Assembly: GCF_025823185.1 (NCBI RefSeq)
Contig: NZ_JACKVK010000004.1
Coordinates: 124,001 to 188,000 of the forward strand
From: Mycobacterium yunnanensis
Lineage (GTDB): Bacteria > Actinomycetota > Actinomycetes > Mycobacteriales > Mycobacteriaceae
Direction of reading: 5' to 3'
DNA: 64,000 nt
The translations under genes were made by a program, and so were the position numbers. The notes beneath the pieces are model-generated. The model was not told the DNA's origin. It saw only the letters and a list, made by a program, of their open reading frames with translations, and made no database searches. Shown here piece after piece: positions 20,226 to 28,870 of this stretch. Each line of letters begins with the position of its first letter. The stretch's first letter is position 1.

Positions 20226-20900
20226 ATGCCACCACATTTGCTCGACGGTGAACCTCACGGCCACCACGACAGGCCTCGCCGCGTCCGCCAGGCCGGTGAG
20301 CCGCTACGCATCGGGATCGGTGGGCCGGTGGGCTCCGGCAAGACCGCTCTGGTGGCGGCCCTGTGCCGTCGGCTGCGCGGCGAGCTGTCACTCGCGGTGC
20401 TCACCAACGACATCTACACCACCGAGGACGCCGACTTCCTGCGTCGCCACGCGGTGCTTCCCGACGAACGCATCGCCGCGGTGCAGACCGGGGGATGCCC
20501 GCACACCGCCATTCGCGACGACATCACCGCCAACCTCGACGCGATCGACGATCTGATTGCCGGCAACCCGAAGCTCGACCTGATCCTGGTCGAATCCGGC
20601 GGCGACAACCTGACCGCCACGTTCTCCTCGGGTCTGGTGGACGTGCAGATCTTCGTCGTCGACGTCGCCGGGGGTGACAAGGTGCCACGCAAGGGCGGGC
20701 CAGGCGTCACCTTCTCGGACCTGTTGGTGATCAACAAGACCGACCTCGCCCCGATGGTCGGCGCCGACCTCGACGTGATGCGCCGCGACGCCACGACCGT
20801 CCGTGGTGAGCGGCCGTTCGTGCTCATCTCGCTCACCGAGGACCCGGCGGCGACGCTGGTGACGGACTGGGTGTACCGCCAGCTGCGCGTGCCGGTCTAG
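20226..20900 (+). CDS. ureG: Urease accessory GTPase UreG
   Basis: 224 residues. A P-loop [14 protein letters not shown], the nickel-binding CPH in [25 protein letters not shown] and the guanine-specificity NKTD in [11 protein letters not shown] define UreG. The N-terminus is histidine-rich ([18 protein letters not shown]), as in mycobacterial UreG, and may store nickel given that no ureE gene is present. It follows ureF by 10 bases with an AAAGG upstream of the ATG. Confidence 0.97.
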   Translation: MPPHLLDGEPHGHHDRPRRVRQAGEPLRIGIGGPVGSGKTALVAALCRRLRGELSLAVLTNDIYTTEDADFLRRHAVLPDERIAAVQTGGCPHTAIRDDITANLDAIDDLIAGNPKLDLILVESGGDNLTATFSSGLVDVQIFVVDVAGGDKVPRKGGPGVTFSDLLVINKTDLAPMVGADLDVMRRDATTVRGERPFVLISLTEDPAATLVTDWVYRQLRVPV

Positions 20901-20903
20901 GGC

Positions 20904-21530
20904 ATGCTCTCGGAAGTTCTCATCGTCGCGTCCGTGGGGCGCGCGCCCCGCATCGAATGCGTTGGCGGCCTCGCGGGCCGACGCACCGACGCCGACACGG
21001 TGCACCTCATCTCGGCGGCGGCGACGCCACTGGGTGGTGACACCATCTCGATCCGCGTGGTGGTCGAGGCGGGTGCGGTCCTGCGGGTGCGCAGCGCGGC
21101 CGCCACGATGGCGATGCCCGGCACGGTCACCATGGAGTCACGGGCGACGTGGGATCTCGAGGTGCACGGCCACCTCGACGTCGACCCCCAACCGACCATC
21201 GTGGCCGGCGCGGCCCGGCATGTGACGTCGACCCGGTTGGCGCTTGGCGAGGGAGGCACCGTGAGGGTGCGCGAGCGCGTGCAGATCGGCAGATCGCACG
21301 AGCGGCACGGGACGTGGTCGGGCTCGATGCGCGCCGACGCCGACGCGACACCGGTGTTGCGGCATCGCGTCGAGCTCGGCGCCGGCAGCGTCACCGACGA
21401 CGAGCTCGCCTCGCCGCGCGCGTACGTGAGCGAATTGCGGTACCCGCAGGCCGAATTCGACGGTGCGGGCACCATGCTCCAACTCGCCGCCGGCGGATGC
21501 CTGGCGACGTGGCAGGGCGATCGACTGTAG
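20904..21530 (+). CDS. ureD: Urease accessory protein UreD
   Basis: 208 residues starting 3 bases after ureG. IRVVVEAGAVLRVRSAAATM and the beta-rich body (WDLEVHGHLDVDPQPTIVAGA; RVQIGRSHERHGTWSGSMRA) are UreD/UreH-type, in the shorter mycobacterial form. It provides the channel for nickel from UreG to UreC. Last gene of the urease operon; it converges on ndh with a 12-base gap and no hairpin seen. Confidence 0.92.
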   Translation: MLSEVLIVASVGRAPRIECVGGLAGRRTDADTVHLISAAATPLGGDTISIRVVVEAGAVLRVRSAAATMAMPGTVTMESRATWDLEVHGHLDVDPQPTIVAGAARHVTSTRLALGEGGTVRVRERVQIGRSHERHGTWSGSMRADADATPVLRHRVELGAGSVTDDELASPRAYVSELRYPQAEFDGAGTMLQLAAGGCLATWQGDRL

Positions 21531-21542
21531 CCCCGAGGGGGA

Positions 21543-22928
21543 CTAGCTCGCGGCCTTCTCGGTCTCGCGCAGCGACGCGGCCATGTCCTCGAGTTGCTCG
21601 ATGCGCGTTCTCGCATAGGCCTGTTGCTCGGTGATGGTCAGCTGTCCTCGCTCGCGGCTGAGGAAGGTCACCGCCCACGACAACAGCGTGGCGACCTTGG
21701 TCTTGAAGCCCACCAGGTAGATGAGGTGCAGGCCCAGCCACGCAAGCCACGCAATGAATCCGCCGAACTCGAGCTTGCCGACCTGGGCGACCGCGTTGTA
21801 CTTCGACACCGTGGCCATCGAGCCCTTGTCGAAGTAGCTGAACGGCTCCCGCGGCTTGGGAATGGTGCCGTGCTCGCGGGCCTTGGCCTCGTTCTGGATG
21901 ATCTTGGAGACGTACTTGGCGCCCTGGATCGCACCCTGCGCCATGCCAGGCACGCCCTCGACGTAGGCCATGTCACCGATGACGAATACGTTCGGGTGGC
22001 CCGGGATAGACAGATCGGGAAGCACCTTCACGCGTCCGGCGCGGTCGATCTCGGTCTCGGACTGCTCGGCGAGGTCGCGGCCGAGGGGACTGGCCTGCAC
22101 GCCGGCCGACCACACCTTGCATGCGGCCTCGATGCGGCGAATGGTGCCGTCGGCGTCCTTGACCGTGATGCCGTTGCGGTCGACGTCGGTGACCATGGCG
22201 TTCAGCTGGACCTCGACGCCCATCTTCTCCAGCCGGGCTTGCGCCTTGAGGCCGAGCTTCTTGCCCATCGGCGGCAGCACCGCAGGCGCCGCGTCGAGCA
22301 AGATCACGTGTGCTTCGGTGGGGTCGATGTGGCGGAAGCTGCCCTTGAGCGTCTGGTCGGCGAGTTCCTGGATCTGCCCGGCCATCTCGACACCGGTGGG
22401 ACCGGCGCCGACGACGACGAAGGTCAGCAACTTCTTGCGACGCTCGGGATCACTGGAGCGCTCGGCCTGCTCGAACGCTCCGAGGATGCGGCCACGCAAC
22501 TCGAGCGCGTCGTCGATCGACTTCATGCCGGGTGCGAACTCGGCGAAGTGGTCGTTGCCGAAGTAGGACTGCCCGGCGCCGGCCGCGATGACGAGGCTGT
22601 CGTAAGGGGTGACGTAGTCGTGACCCAAGAGCTCGGAGGTCACGGTCTTGTTCGCCAGGTCGACGTGCGTGACGTCGCCGAGCAACACCTGGGCGTTGTG
22701 CTGCTTGCGCAGAATCAGCCGGGTGGGTGGAGCGATCTCGCCCTCGGAGATGATGCCGGTGGCCACCTGGTAGAGCAGGGGCTGGAACAAGTGGTGCGTC
22801 GTCCGAGCGATCAGCTTGACGTCGACGTCGGCCCTCTTGAGCTTCTGGGCGGTGTTGAGACCGCCGAACCCGGAACCGATGATGACGACCTTATGCCGAT
22901 CCGTTGCCGTAGCTCCGGGGTGGCTCAT
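21543..22928 (-). CDS. ndh: Type II NADH:quinone dehydrogenase
   Basis: 461 residues. Two dinucleotide-binding motifs are present: FAD site VVIIGSGFGGLNTAQKL at about 14-30 and NADH site FVVVGAGPTGVEMAGQI near 170. FVIGDMAYVEG near 300 is the conserved FAD contact. A hydrophobic C-terminal segment at about 385-425 (FIAWLAWLGLHLIYLVGF) anchors it to the membrane. It passes electrons from NADH to menaquinone without proton pumping. The homologue is Rv1854c, and order relative to urease is conserved. GAGGAG precedes the ATG. The 130-base upstream gap contains an AACCT/AGGTT dyad at 22964-22975. Confidence 0.96.
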   Translation of the reverse strand: MSHPGATATDRHKVVIIGSGFGGLNTAQKLKRADVDVKLIARTTHHLFQPLLYQVATGIISEGEIAPPTRLILRKQHNAQVLLGDVTHVDLANKTVTSELLGHDYVTPYDSLVIAAGAGQSYFGNDHFAEFAPGMKSIDDALELRGRILGAFEQAERSSDPERRKKLLTFVVVGAGPTGVEMAGQIQELADQTLKGSFRHIDPTEAHVILLDAAPAVLPPMGKKLGLKAQARLEKMGVEVQLNAMVTDVDRNGITVKDADGTIRRIEAACKVWSAGVQASPLGRDLAEQSETEIDRAGRVKVLPDLSIPGHPNVFVIGDMAYVEGVPGMAQGAIQGAKYVSKIIQNEAKAREHGTIPKPREPFSYFDKGSMATVSKYNAVAQVGKLEFGGFIAWLAWLGLHLIYLVGFKTKVATLLSWAVTFLSRERGQLTITEQQAYARTRIEQLEDMAASLRETEKAAS

Positions 22929-23058
22929 TGCTGCTCCTCGCGTGCGGAAAACCTGTCCAGTACAACCTCTAGGTTAGTCGGACCAGTTCCCCAGAGTGCG
23001 GTGAGATAACCCACCGGCCGTACGGACGCCTCCGGTCTGTGTTCCAGCCCCCTGCCGT

Positions 23059-23988
23059 TTACCCGTTCAGCAGCGGCTTGAGCTTCTCCGCGACCTCGGT
23101 TGCGGGGCCGGGGTGGTATCCGTCGATGCTCGTCACCGGGCTGATGATCACGCCGTCGACTCCGGCGTCGAGGACCTTGGTCTTGATCTGGTCGGCCACC
23201 TGCTCGGGGCTGCCGAACACCGCCTGCTGGCGGAAGTCCTCGGGGATGAAGTCAGCGGTGATGCCCTCGCCGATGATCGCGACGACGAGCATGCTGGTCT
23301 CCAGCGTCGACGGATCACGGTCGATCTTCTCGCAGTTCTCCTTGACCACCGCGAGCTTGCGGGGCAGCTCGTCGAATCCGGCGATGATGTTGAGGTGGTC
23401 GAAGTGCTTGGCGGCCAACGGAATCGTCTTCTTCTCGCCGCTGCCGCCGATCATCAGCGGAATGTGGTCGCGGTAGCGGGGCTCGGCCATCGCCTCCTGC
23501 GTGCGGTAGTACTCACCGGTGAAGGTCGGACGCTCTCCCGCCAGCATGGGCAGGATGATCTGCAGGGCCTCGCCGAGGCGGTTGAAGCGGTCGGTGAACG
23601 TACCGAAGTCGTAGCCAAGCGAGTCGTGCTCCAGCTCGAACCAGCCGGTGCCGATGCCGAGGATGGCCCGGCCCTGGCTGATGACGTCGAGGGTGGTGAT
23701 GGCCTTCGCGAGCAGGGTGGGGTTGCGGTAGGTGTTGCCGGTGACGAGGGTGCCGAGCTGCACCTTCTCGGTGGCCGCCGCCAACGCGCCCAGCGCGGTG
23801 TAGGCCTCCAGCATCGGCTGGTCGGGCGTGCCCAGGCCGGGCAGCTGATAGAAGTGGTCCATCAGGAAGACGGAGTCGAAGCCGGCGGCTTCGGCCTCGC
23901 GAGCCTGGGCGATGACGGTGGGAAAGAGCTGGTCCACCCCGGTGCCGTAGGTGAAGTTGGGGATCTGAAGTCCGAGTCGAATGGTCAT
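23059..23988 (-). CDS. F420-dependent LLM-class oxidoreductase (Rv1855c-like)
   Basis: 309 residues of the luciferase-like monooxygenase barrel. It starts MTIRLGLQIPNFTYGTGVDQ; the longer frame upstream is arginine-rich and excluded. Segments AGFDSVFLMDHFYQLPGLG, VQLGTLVTGNTYRNPTLLAK, GRAILGIGTGWFELEHDSLG and PLMIGGSGEKKTIPLAAKHF are typical of mycobacterial F420-dependent members. The substrate is unknown. Its position between ndh and a small SDR gene repeats Rv1854c-Rv1855c-Rv1856c. Confidence 0.9.
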   Translation of the reverse strand: MTIRLGLQIPNFTYGTGVDQLFPTVIAQAREAEAAGFDSVFLMDHFYQLPGLGTPDQPMLEAYTALGALAAATEKVQLGTLVTGNTYRNPTLLAKAITTLDVISQGRAILGIGTGWFELEHDSLGYDFGTFTDRFNRLGEALQIILPMLAGERPTFTGEYYRTQEAMAEPRYRDHIPLMIGGSGEKKTIPLAAKHFDHLNIIAGFDELPRKLAVVKENCEKIDRDPSTLETSMLVVAIIGEGITADFIPEDFRQQAVFGSPEQVADQIKTKVLDAGVDGVIISPVTSIDGYHPGPATEVAEKLKPLLNG

Positions 23989-24061
23989 TATATGACCGTA
24001 ACCACGCCTAAGCGGAACCGTAACCCCGTTTCGCTCTGAGCGGATTGCGGAATGATTGCGG

Positions 24062-24736
24062 CTAGCGGGCGAAGCTCGCGAGCGCGCCGTGGCTGACGTG
24101 CAACGTCTGCCCGGTGATGTGCCGGGCCGCCGGCGTGGCGAGGAACAGCGCGAGTCGCGTGATCTCCGCGGCGACCGACGGCGACGTGCTCGCGATGCCG
24201 TCATAGCCCGGCTCGGCGCCGCGGCCGGACGCCACCGCGTTGAGCGTGATGCCCCGAATGCCGAAGTGAGTCGCCTGGCCGGCAGTCCAATTCGACAGCG
24301 CGGCCTTGATCGCGGCCTCGGCGCTGCCTTCGGTGGCGTTGTCGCCGACGACGTTGACGATCGTGCCGCCCGAGCGAAGGTGATCGCCCAGGATCTGGAC
24401 GGTCAGCACGGCCGAGAGCACCGTGGCGTCCAGTGCCGTTCGCCACGCCGCCGCGCGTTCGGTCAGCGTGTACGTCCGCGGATCGCCGCCGTCGACGCGG
24501 AGCGCCGGCACGTTGACGATGGCGTCGAGGTGATGCGGGAACTGGCCCCGGGCCGCTTCCAGGCTGGCGGGATCGGTGTTGTCGAAGACGATCGAGTCGA
24601 CCTCGAGCTCCTTGGCCGCCACCTCCAGCTCGTCTCGACGAGAACCCGCGATGACCACCTGATGTCCCGCGTCGCGGAAACCCTCGGCGATGATGCGCCC
24701 CAGATCGGTGTCACCGCCGGTGAGCAGCACGTCCAT
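24062..24736 (-). CDS. SDR-fold oxidoreductase with altered active site (Rv1856c-like)
   Basis: 224 residues with a Rossmann start MDVLLTGGDTDLGRIIAEGF, matching Rv1856c in size and place. Where short-chain dehydrogenases carry Tyr-x-x-x-Lys, this protein has Glu-Ala-Ala-Ile-Lys (SAEAAIKAALSNW), so the catalytic tyrosine is absent. NADP binding may persist (AGSRRDELE). It may be a structural or regulatory SDR rather than a classical dehydrogenase. It lies 73 bases upstream of the LLM gene on the same strand. Confidence 0.85.
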   Translation of the reverse strand: MDVLLTGGDTDLGRIIAEGFRDAGHQVVIAGSRRDELEVAAKELEVDSIVFDNTDPASLEAARGQFPHHLDAIVNVPALRVDGGDPRTYTLTERAAAWRTALDATVLSAVLTVQILGDHLRSGGTIVNVVGDNATEGSAEAAIKAALSNWTAGQATHFGIRGITLNAVASGRGAEPGYDGIASTSPSVAAEITRLALFLATPAARHITGQTLHVSHGALASFAR

Positions 24737-24866
24737 CGTTCGACCTCCTCGTGTTCGACGCTGAACCCCAGCGAGTCGCCGTCGATGTTACTGGACGGTA
24801 GCTACCCGGCGGCACGCGCCACGCGCGCGAACGCCGACGCCGTCGGCTCGCTCGCCTAGGGTTCTG

Positions 24867-25664
24867 ATGGTGCGCAGTCTGCCGCGGTGGATCCATGTCC
24901 CGGCCGTCGCCGGTGCGATCTTCGTGGTGCTCCCGTTGGTGGCGATCGCGGCACGGGTCGACTGGTCCCGGTTCTGGTCCCTGATCACCAGCACGTCGTC
25001 GACGACGGCGCTCGTGTTGAGCTTCAAGACCGCCGCGGCGAGCACCGCGCTGTGCGTTCTGCTTGGCGTCCCGATGGCGATGGTGCTGGCGCGCAGCGGT
25101 TCCCGCGTCATCCGCTGGGTCCGGCCGCTGATCCTGCTGCCCTTGGTGTTGCCGCCGGTCGTCGGCGGCATCGCGCTGCTGTACGCCTTCGGCCGGCTCG
25201 GTCTCGTCGGGCGGTACCTGGAGGCAGCCGGGGTGCACATCGCGTTCACGACCACGGCCGTCGTGTTGGCGCAAACGTTCGTGTCGCTTCCGTTCCTCGT
25301 CATCGCGCTCGAGGGGGCCGCACGCACCGTCGGGTCGGACTACGAGGTGGTCGCTGCCACCCTGGGTGCGCGCCCGTCGGCGGTGTGGTGGCGGGTGACG
25401 CTGCCGTTGCTGGCGCCCGGCCTCGTCTCCGGAGCGGTGCTGGCCTTCGCCCGTGCGCTCGGTGAATTCGGGGCGACGCTGACCTTTGCGGGGTCCCGAG
25501 AGGGCGTGACGCGCACCTTGCCGTTGGAGATCTACCTGCAGCGCGAGGTCGACGCCGATGCGGCGGTGGCGTTGTCGGTGCTGCTCGTCGCGGTGGCTGC
25601 GATCGTCGTAATAGGGCTCGGTAGCCGCCGCATCAAGGCGGGTGGCGCGAGTGCCTGGCAGTAG
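24867..25664 (+). CDS. modB: Molybdate ABC transporter permease
   Basis: 265 residues with about five to six membrane helices ([72 protein letters not shown]). The cytoplasmic EAA loop is seen as [20 protein letters not shown], and [17 protein letters not shown] is typical of ModB. It moves molybdate with ModC. In M. tuberculosis modA (binding protein) precedes modB; here the 130 bases upstream hold no modA. The start is ATG 24867; upstream sequence is convergent-free and contains the divergent promoter shared with the SDR gene. Confidence 0.92.
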   Translation: MVRSLPRWIHVPAVAGAIFVVLPLVAIAARVDWSRFWSLITSTSSTTALVLSFKTAAASTALCVLLGVPMAMVLARSGSRVIRWVRPLILLPLVLPPVVGGIALLYAFGRLGLVGRYLEAAGVHIAFTTTAVVLAQTFVSLPFLVIALEGAARTVGSDYEVVAATLGARPSAVWWRVTLPLLAPGLVSGAVLAFARALGEFGATLTFAGSREGVTRTLPLEIYLQREVDADAAVALSVLLVAVAAIVVIGLGSRRIKAGGASAWQ

Positions 25665-25667
25665 ACC

Positions 25668-26756
25668 GTGAGCGGCGTCGACGTGCGGGCCGTGGTCGAC
25701 GCCCGCGGCGTGGACGTCGCGTTCTCCGTGCCGCCCGGTCGGGTGCTGGCGATCCTCGGCCCCAACGGAGCGGGCAAGTCCACGGCGTTGCACGTGGTGG
25801 CCGGTCTCGTCCGCCCCGACGCCGGGGTGGTGCGGGTCGGGGAGCGGATCCTGACGGAGTCACCGGGTGGCGTGCAGGTCGACACGCACGACCGCCGGGT
25901 CGGGCTCCTGATGCAGGACGCGCTGCTGTTTCCGCACCTGTCGGTCGTGGCGAACGTCGCCTTCGGGGCGCGGCATGGAAAGCGGTCGAGCCGTGCGGCG
26001 TCTCGCGAGGTCGCCACCCGGTGGCTTGGCGAGGTGGGGGTGGCCGAGCTGGCCGGCCGTACGCCGCGTCAGCTCTCGGGCGGGCAGGCGCAGAGGGTCG
26101 CGCTCGCCAGGGCGCTGGCCGCCGACCCGGAGGTACTGCTGCTCGACGAGCCACTCAGCGGTCTCGACGTCGACGTCGCCGCCGCGATGCGCACGGTGCT
26201 GCGTCGATTCCTGGTTCGTGACGGCCGGTCGTCGGTGCTGGTCACCCACGATTTGCTCGACGTGGTCACGTTGGCCGACGATGTCGTGGTGGTCGAGTCG
26301 GGCCGCGTGGTGGAAGCGGGGCCGACGGCCACCGTCCTGGCCGCACCGCGCAGCGGCTTCGGCGCCCGATTCGCCGGCATCAACCTGGTCAGGGGTCGAG
26401 TCGGAACCGGCTCCACGCTGGTGGCGAGTTCGGGGCGGGTGTGGCACGGCACTCTCGACGGCGACGTCGGAACCGCCACGGACGAGCCCGTCGTCGCCAC
26501 CTTTCACCCGTCTGCCGTCGCGGTGTACCGCGAGGAGCCCCACGGCAGTCCGCGCAACACCGTCGAGGTCGTGCTGGCCGAGCTCGACGGTCGCGGGCCA
26601 GCGATCCGGCTGCGCGCCGAGCCGCAGTCCGACGGGTCGCCGGGGCTGTCGGCGGACATCACGGCCGACTCGGCGGCAGACCTGCGGCTGGCACCGGGCG
26701 AGCGGGTCTACTTCACCGTGAAGTCGCGGGAAGTGTCGATTCATCGAGCGCGGTAA
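25668..26756 (+). CDS. modC: Molybdate ABC transporter ATP-binding protein
   Basis: 362 residues from a GTG three bases after modB. Walker A GPNGAGKST at 31-39, signature LSGGQAQRVALARAL, Walker B VLLLDEPLSGLD and the switch histidine in VLVTHD are intact. The last 75 residues (NTVEVVLAELDGRGPAIRLR; LAPGERVYFTVKSREVSIH) form a TOBE/Mop-type molybdate-sensing domain. It powers ModB. The operon seems to stop here, 196 bases before apa. Confidence 0.94.
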   Translation: MSGVDVRAVVDARGVDVAFSVPPGRVLAILGPNGAGKSTALHVVAGLVRPDAGVVRVGERILTESPGGVQVDTHDRRVGLLMQDALLFPHLSVVANVAFGARHGKRSSRAASREVATRWLGEVGVAELAGRTPRQLSGGQAQRVALARALAADPEVLLLDEPLSGLDVDVAAAMRTVLRRFLVRDGRSSVLVTHDLLDVVTLADDVVVVESGRVVEAGPTATVLAAPRSGFGARFAGINLVRGRVGTGSTLVASSGRVWHGTLDGDVGTATDEPVVATFHPSAVAVYREEPHGSPRNTVEVVLAELDGRGPAIRLRAEPQSDGSPGLSADITADSAADLRLAPGERVYFTVKSREVSIHRAR

Positions 26757-26917
26757 CGGTGGCTGCCGCCGTGGCGAATGACAGTGTGCAGGCCCCGCGC
26801 ACCGCGCGGGCGGGTCGTGCTGCCCTCATATGGACAGCAACTGGTCCTGCATTGGCTGACTGGCCTCTTTAGCGTCACAGCAATCTCGCAGATCGGCACT
26901 TTAAGAGCAACTCACAC

Positions 26918-26945
26918 TTGCGTCACGGCCGTAACACGGTAGTTT
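26918..26945 (+). promoter_or_regulatory. Candidate leaderless promoter of apa
   Basis: TTGCGT (26918-26923), 16 bases, TAGTTT (26940-26945), then 7 bases to the ATG of apa. This spacing fits mycobacterial leaderless transcription; no ribosome binding site is seen before the ATG. The rest of the modC-apa gap shows nothing further. Confidence 0.4.
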
Positions 26946-26952
26946 CTTCCCC

Positions 26953-27855
26953 ATGCAGCACCCTCCTCGACGCAGGCGCGTCCCCCGGGCACTGGCCTCG
27001 GCCGTCCTCGCGGGCGTCACTGCAGTGACAGTCGCGCTTCCCGCCCACGCCGACCCCGTTCCCGCCCCGGCCCCGGCGCCGGCCCCGGCACCCGCCCCGG
27101 CCCCGGTGGATCCGAACGCGCCGGCGCCGCCCCCGGCCGACCCCAACGCGCCGCCGCCGGCCGATCCCGCCGCGCCCCCCGCGCCGCCCCCGGAGCCGGG
27201 TCGCGTCGACAACGCCGCCGGCGGTTTCAGCTACGTCGTGCCCGCGGGGTGGAAGGTCTCCGACAACACCCAGCTCTCCTACGGCCAGGCGCTGCTGACC
27301 AAGGTCCCCGAGGCAGGTGCCGAGGCGCCGTCGGACACGAGTGTTCTGTTGGGTCGCCTCGACCTCAAGCTCTTCGCCGGCGCCGAAACCGACAACGCGA
27401 AGGCCGCCACCCGGCTGGCCTCGGACATGGGTGAGTTCTTCATGCCCTTCGCCGGCACGCGCCAGGGCCAGGAGGCGGGCCCGCTCAACGCGGCCGGTCT
27501 GCCCGGCGCGTTCTCGTCCTACGAGGTGAAGTTCACCGACACCACCAAGCCCAACGGCCAGATCTGGGCCGGTGTCGTCGGCGACGTTCCCCCGCCTGGG
27601 GCTCCGCGGGGTTCGCGGACGCCTGAGCGCTGGTTCGTCGTCTGGCTCGGTTCGGCCAATCACCCGGTCGACAAGGCGGCGGCAGCGACGCTTGCGCAGT
27701 CGATCCGCTCCTTCACCCCGCCACCACCACCGCCGCCGCCCGCGCCGGACCCCAACGCTCCTGCGCCGGATCCGAATGCGCCGCCAGCTCGACCCGGTGT
27801 GGGCGTACCGGTTCCGGTGACGGATGCGCCTCCGGGGATGATGCCGGCCGGCTAG
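26953..27855 (+). CDS. apa: Alanine/proline-rich secreted protein Apa (fibronectin attachment protein)
   Basis: 300 residues with an N-terminal signal peptide (RRRRVPRALASAVLAG..ALPAHA) cleaved after about residue 33. A Pro-Ala tract (PVPAPAPAPAPAPAPA) and Asp-Pro-Asn-Ala repeats run to about residue 85. The conserved fibronectin-binding domain follows (GFSYVVPAGWKVSDN; LGRLDLKLFAGAETDNAKA; ASDMGEFFMPFAGTR). The tail is again proline-rich (PPPPPPPAPDPNAPAPDPNA). Apa (Rv1860) is an exported glycoprotein that binds host fibronectin; the function in an environmental species is unclear. Position after modC agrees with M. tuberculosis. Confidence 0.95.
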   Translation: MQHPPRRRRVPRALASAVLAGVTAVTVALPAHADPVPAPAPAPAPAPAPAPVDPNAPAPPPADPNAPPPADPAAPPAPPPEPGRVDNAAGGFSYVVPAGWKVSDNTQLSYGQALLTKVPEAGAEAPSDTSVLLGRLDLKLFAGAETDNAKAATRLASDMGEFFMPFAGTRQGQEAGPLNAAGLPGAFSSYEVKFTDTTKPNGQIWAGVVGDVPPPGAPRGSRTPERWFVVWLGSANHPVDKAAAATLAQSIRSFTPPPPPPPPAPDPNAPAPDPNAPPARPGVGVPVPVTDAPPGMMPAG

Positions 27856-27969
27856 AAATCGGCATGTACTGACTACCGTTCGTGGGCCTAATCGTGACCC
27901 TGCGCGGGTAGACCGGACCAGACACCCGGCAACGTCGCCGGGCTGGAACGGCTATCGGTAGGAGTCATC

Positions 27970-28275
27970 ATGAACATGCTCGCGGCAACGGATTTCCTTG
28001 CCGAACGGTCCAGCACGCTCACCAGCGTGGGGTGGATCGGCTACATCATCATCGGCGCCCTGGCGGGCTGGATCGCCGGCAAGATCGTCAAGGGCGGCGG
28101 CTCGGGCATCCTGCTCAACATCGTCATCGGCATCGTCGGCGCGCTCATCGGCGGGTTCCTGCTCAGCTTCTTCGTCGACACCGCGGCCGGTGGATGGTGG
28201 TTCACCCTGTTCACCGCCATCCTGGGTTCGGTGATCCTGCTGTCGATCGTGGGCGCGGTTCAGAAGAAGAGGTAG
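27970..28275 (+). CDS. GlsB/YeaQ/YmgE-family small membrane protein (Rv1861-like)
   Basis: 101 residues with AGGAG before the ATG. Three hydrophobic helices are evident: VGWIGYIIIGALAGWIAG, ILLNIVIGIVGALIGGFLL and WWFTLFTAILGSVILLSIV. The glycine pattern GALAGWIAGKIVKGGG is the hallmark of the transglycosylase-associated/YeaQ stress-response family. The molecular function is not known. It lies at the same place as Rv1861 after apa and converges with the hypothetical gene at 28285. Confidence 0.9.
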   Translation: MNMLAATDFLAERSSTLTSVGWIGYIIIGALAGWIAGKIVKGGGSGILLNIVIGIVGALIGGFLLSFFVDTAAGGWWFTLFTAILGSVILLSIVGAVQKKR

Positions 28276-28284
28276 CGGCGACGC

Positions 28285-28770
28285 TCACAGCGCTGCCAGC
28301 ACCCCGCGTATAGCGGAGGCAAACGTGCCGCGGCCCGCCCGATAGGTCGGGCCGCGGCCGTCGCCAAGGAGAATTCGAAGCCGGGCCATGCCTCGCGCGC
28401 GGACCGGAAGCGGCCCGAGCAGCCGGGCCCGAACGTCGTCCACGACGTCTACCGACCGCCTCACCGCGTCCGCCTCGATCGGTACCCGTGGCGCGTGATC
28501 GCCTCGACCCGTCGGGCGGTCGGCATCCTCGAGCAGCAACGTCAGCGCCGCGGCCAGGTCCGTGCGCTCCCGGCGGGAGAGCAACCGTTGGTGATGGGCG
28601 GCCAGCGGGCTGCCCGCGGTAACCGGCACCCCTTGATCCGTCCGAAGGTCGTACCGCGTCGCGAACACCCGAGCCCAGAAGCGCTGCGGCAGGGCCGAGT
28701 GAGTCGCCGCGACGAGCTCCGGCGCGGAGTCGTCGGTGCAGTGTTGCGGTATCCGGCTGCGCGGTGTCAT
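28285..28770 (-). CDS. Hypothetical protein, 161 residues
   Basis: Not recognised. ATG start, arginine- and alanine-rich, predicted soluble and mostly helical (LSRRERTDLAAALTLLLEDAD; DAVRRSVDVVDDVRARLLGP). No membrane segment or cysteine cluster. It is divergent from the CGNR regulator gene, with a shared 100-base promoter region containing repeated ATACCGGTCA elements, so it is a likely target of that regulator. Coding status is supported by the conserved-looking start, the divergent arrangement and absence of a better frame. Confidence 0.6.
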   Translation of the reverse strand: MTPRSRIPQHCTDDSAPELVAATHSALPQRFWARVFATRYDLRTDQGVPVTAGSPLAAHHQRLLSRRERTDLAAALTLLLEDADRPTGRGDHAPRVPIEADAVRRSVDVVDDVRARLLGPLPVRARGMARLRILLGDGRGPTYRAGRGTFASAIRGVLAAL

Positions 28771-28808
28771 CGCCGACCTCCTCGAGAAACGTGACCTGTA
28801 AAGACGCT

Positions 28809-28850
28809 ATACCGGTCATGAGTGACCAGTCAACACCTGATACCGGTCAC
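28809..28850. promoter_or_regulatory. Repeated ATACCGGTCA operator-like elements
   Basis: ATACCGGTCA occurs at 28809-28818 and 28840-28849, 31 bases apart (three helical turns). The first copy is also half of a dyad, ACCGGTCA-TGAG-TGACCAGT (28811-28830). It sits between divergent genes and looks like an operator. Confidence 0.5.
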
Positions 28851-28870
28851 GGCACCGCTATCCTTCGACG

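Noticed and set aside
23960..24010. TATAAT-like element at the start of the F420 oxidoreductase gene
   Set aside because: On the minus strand it overlaps the ATG itself, so it cannot be the promoter of that start.
27055..27200. Proline-coding repeat that looks like a simple-sequence array
   Set aside because: It is the Pro-Ala region of Apa and keeps frame throughout.
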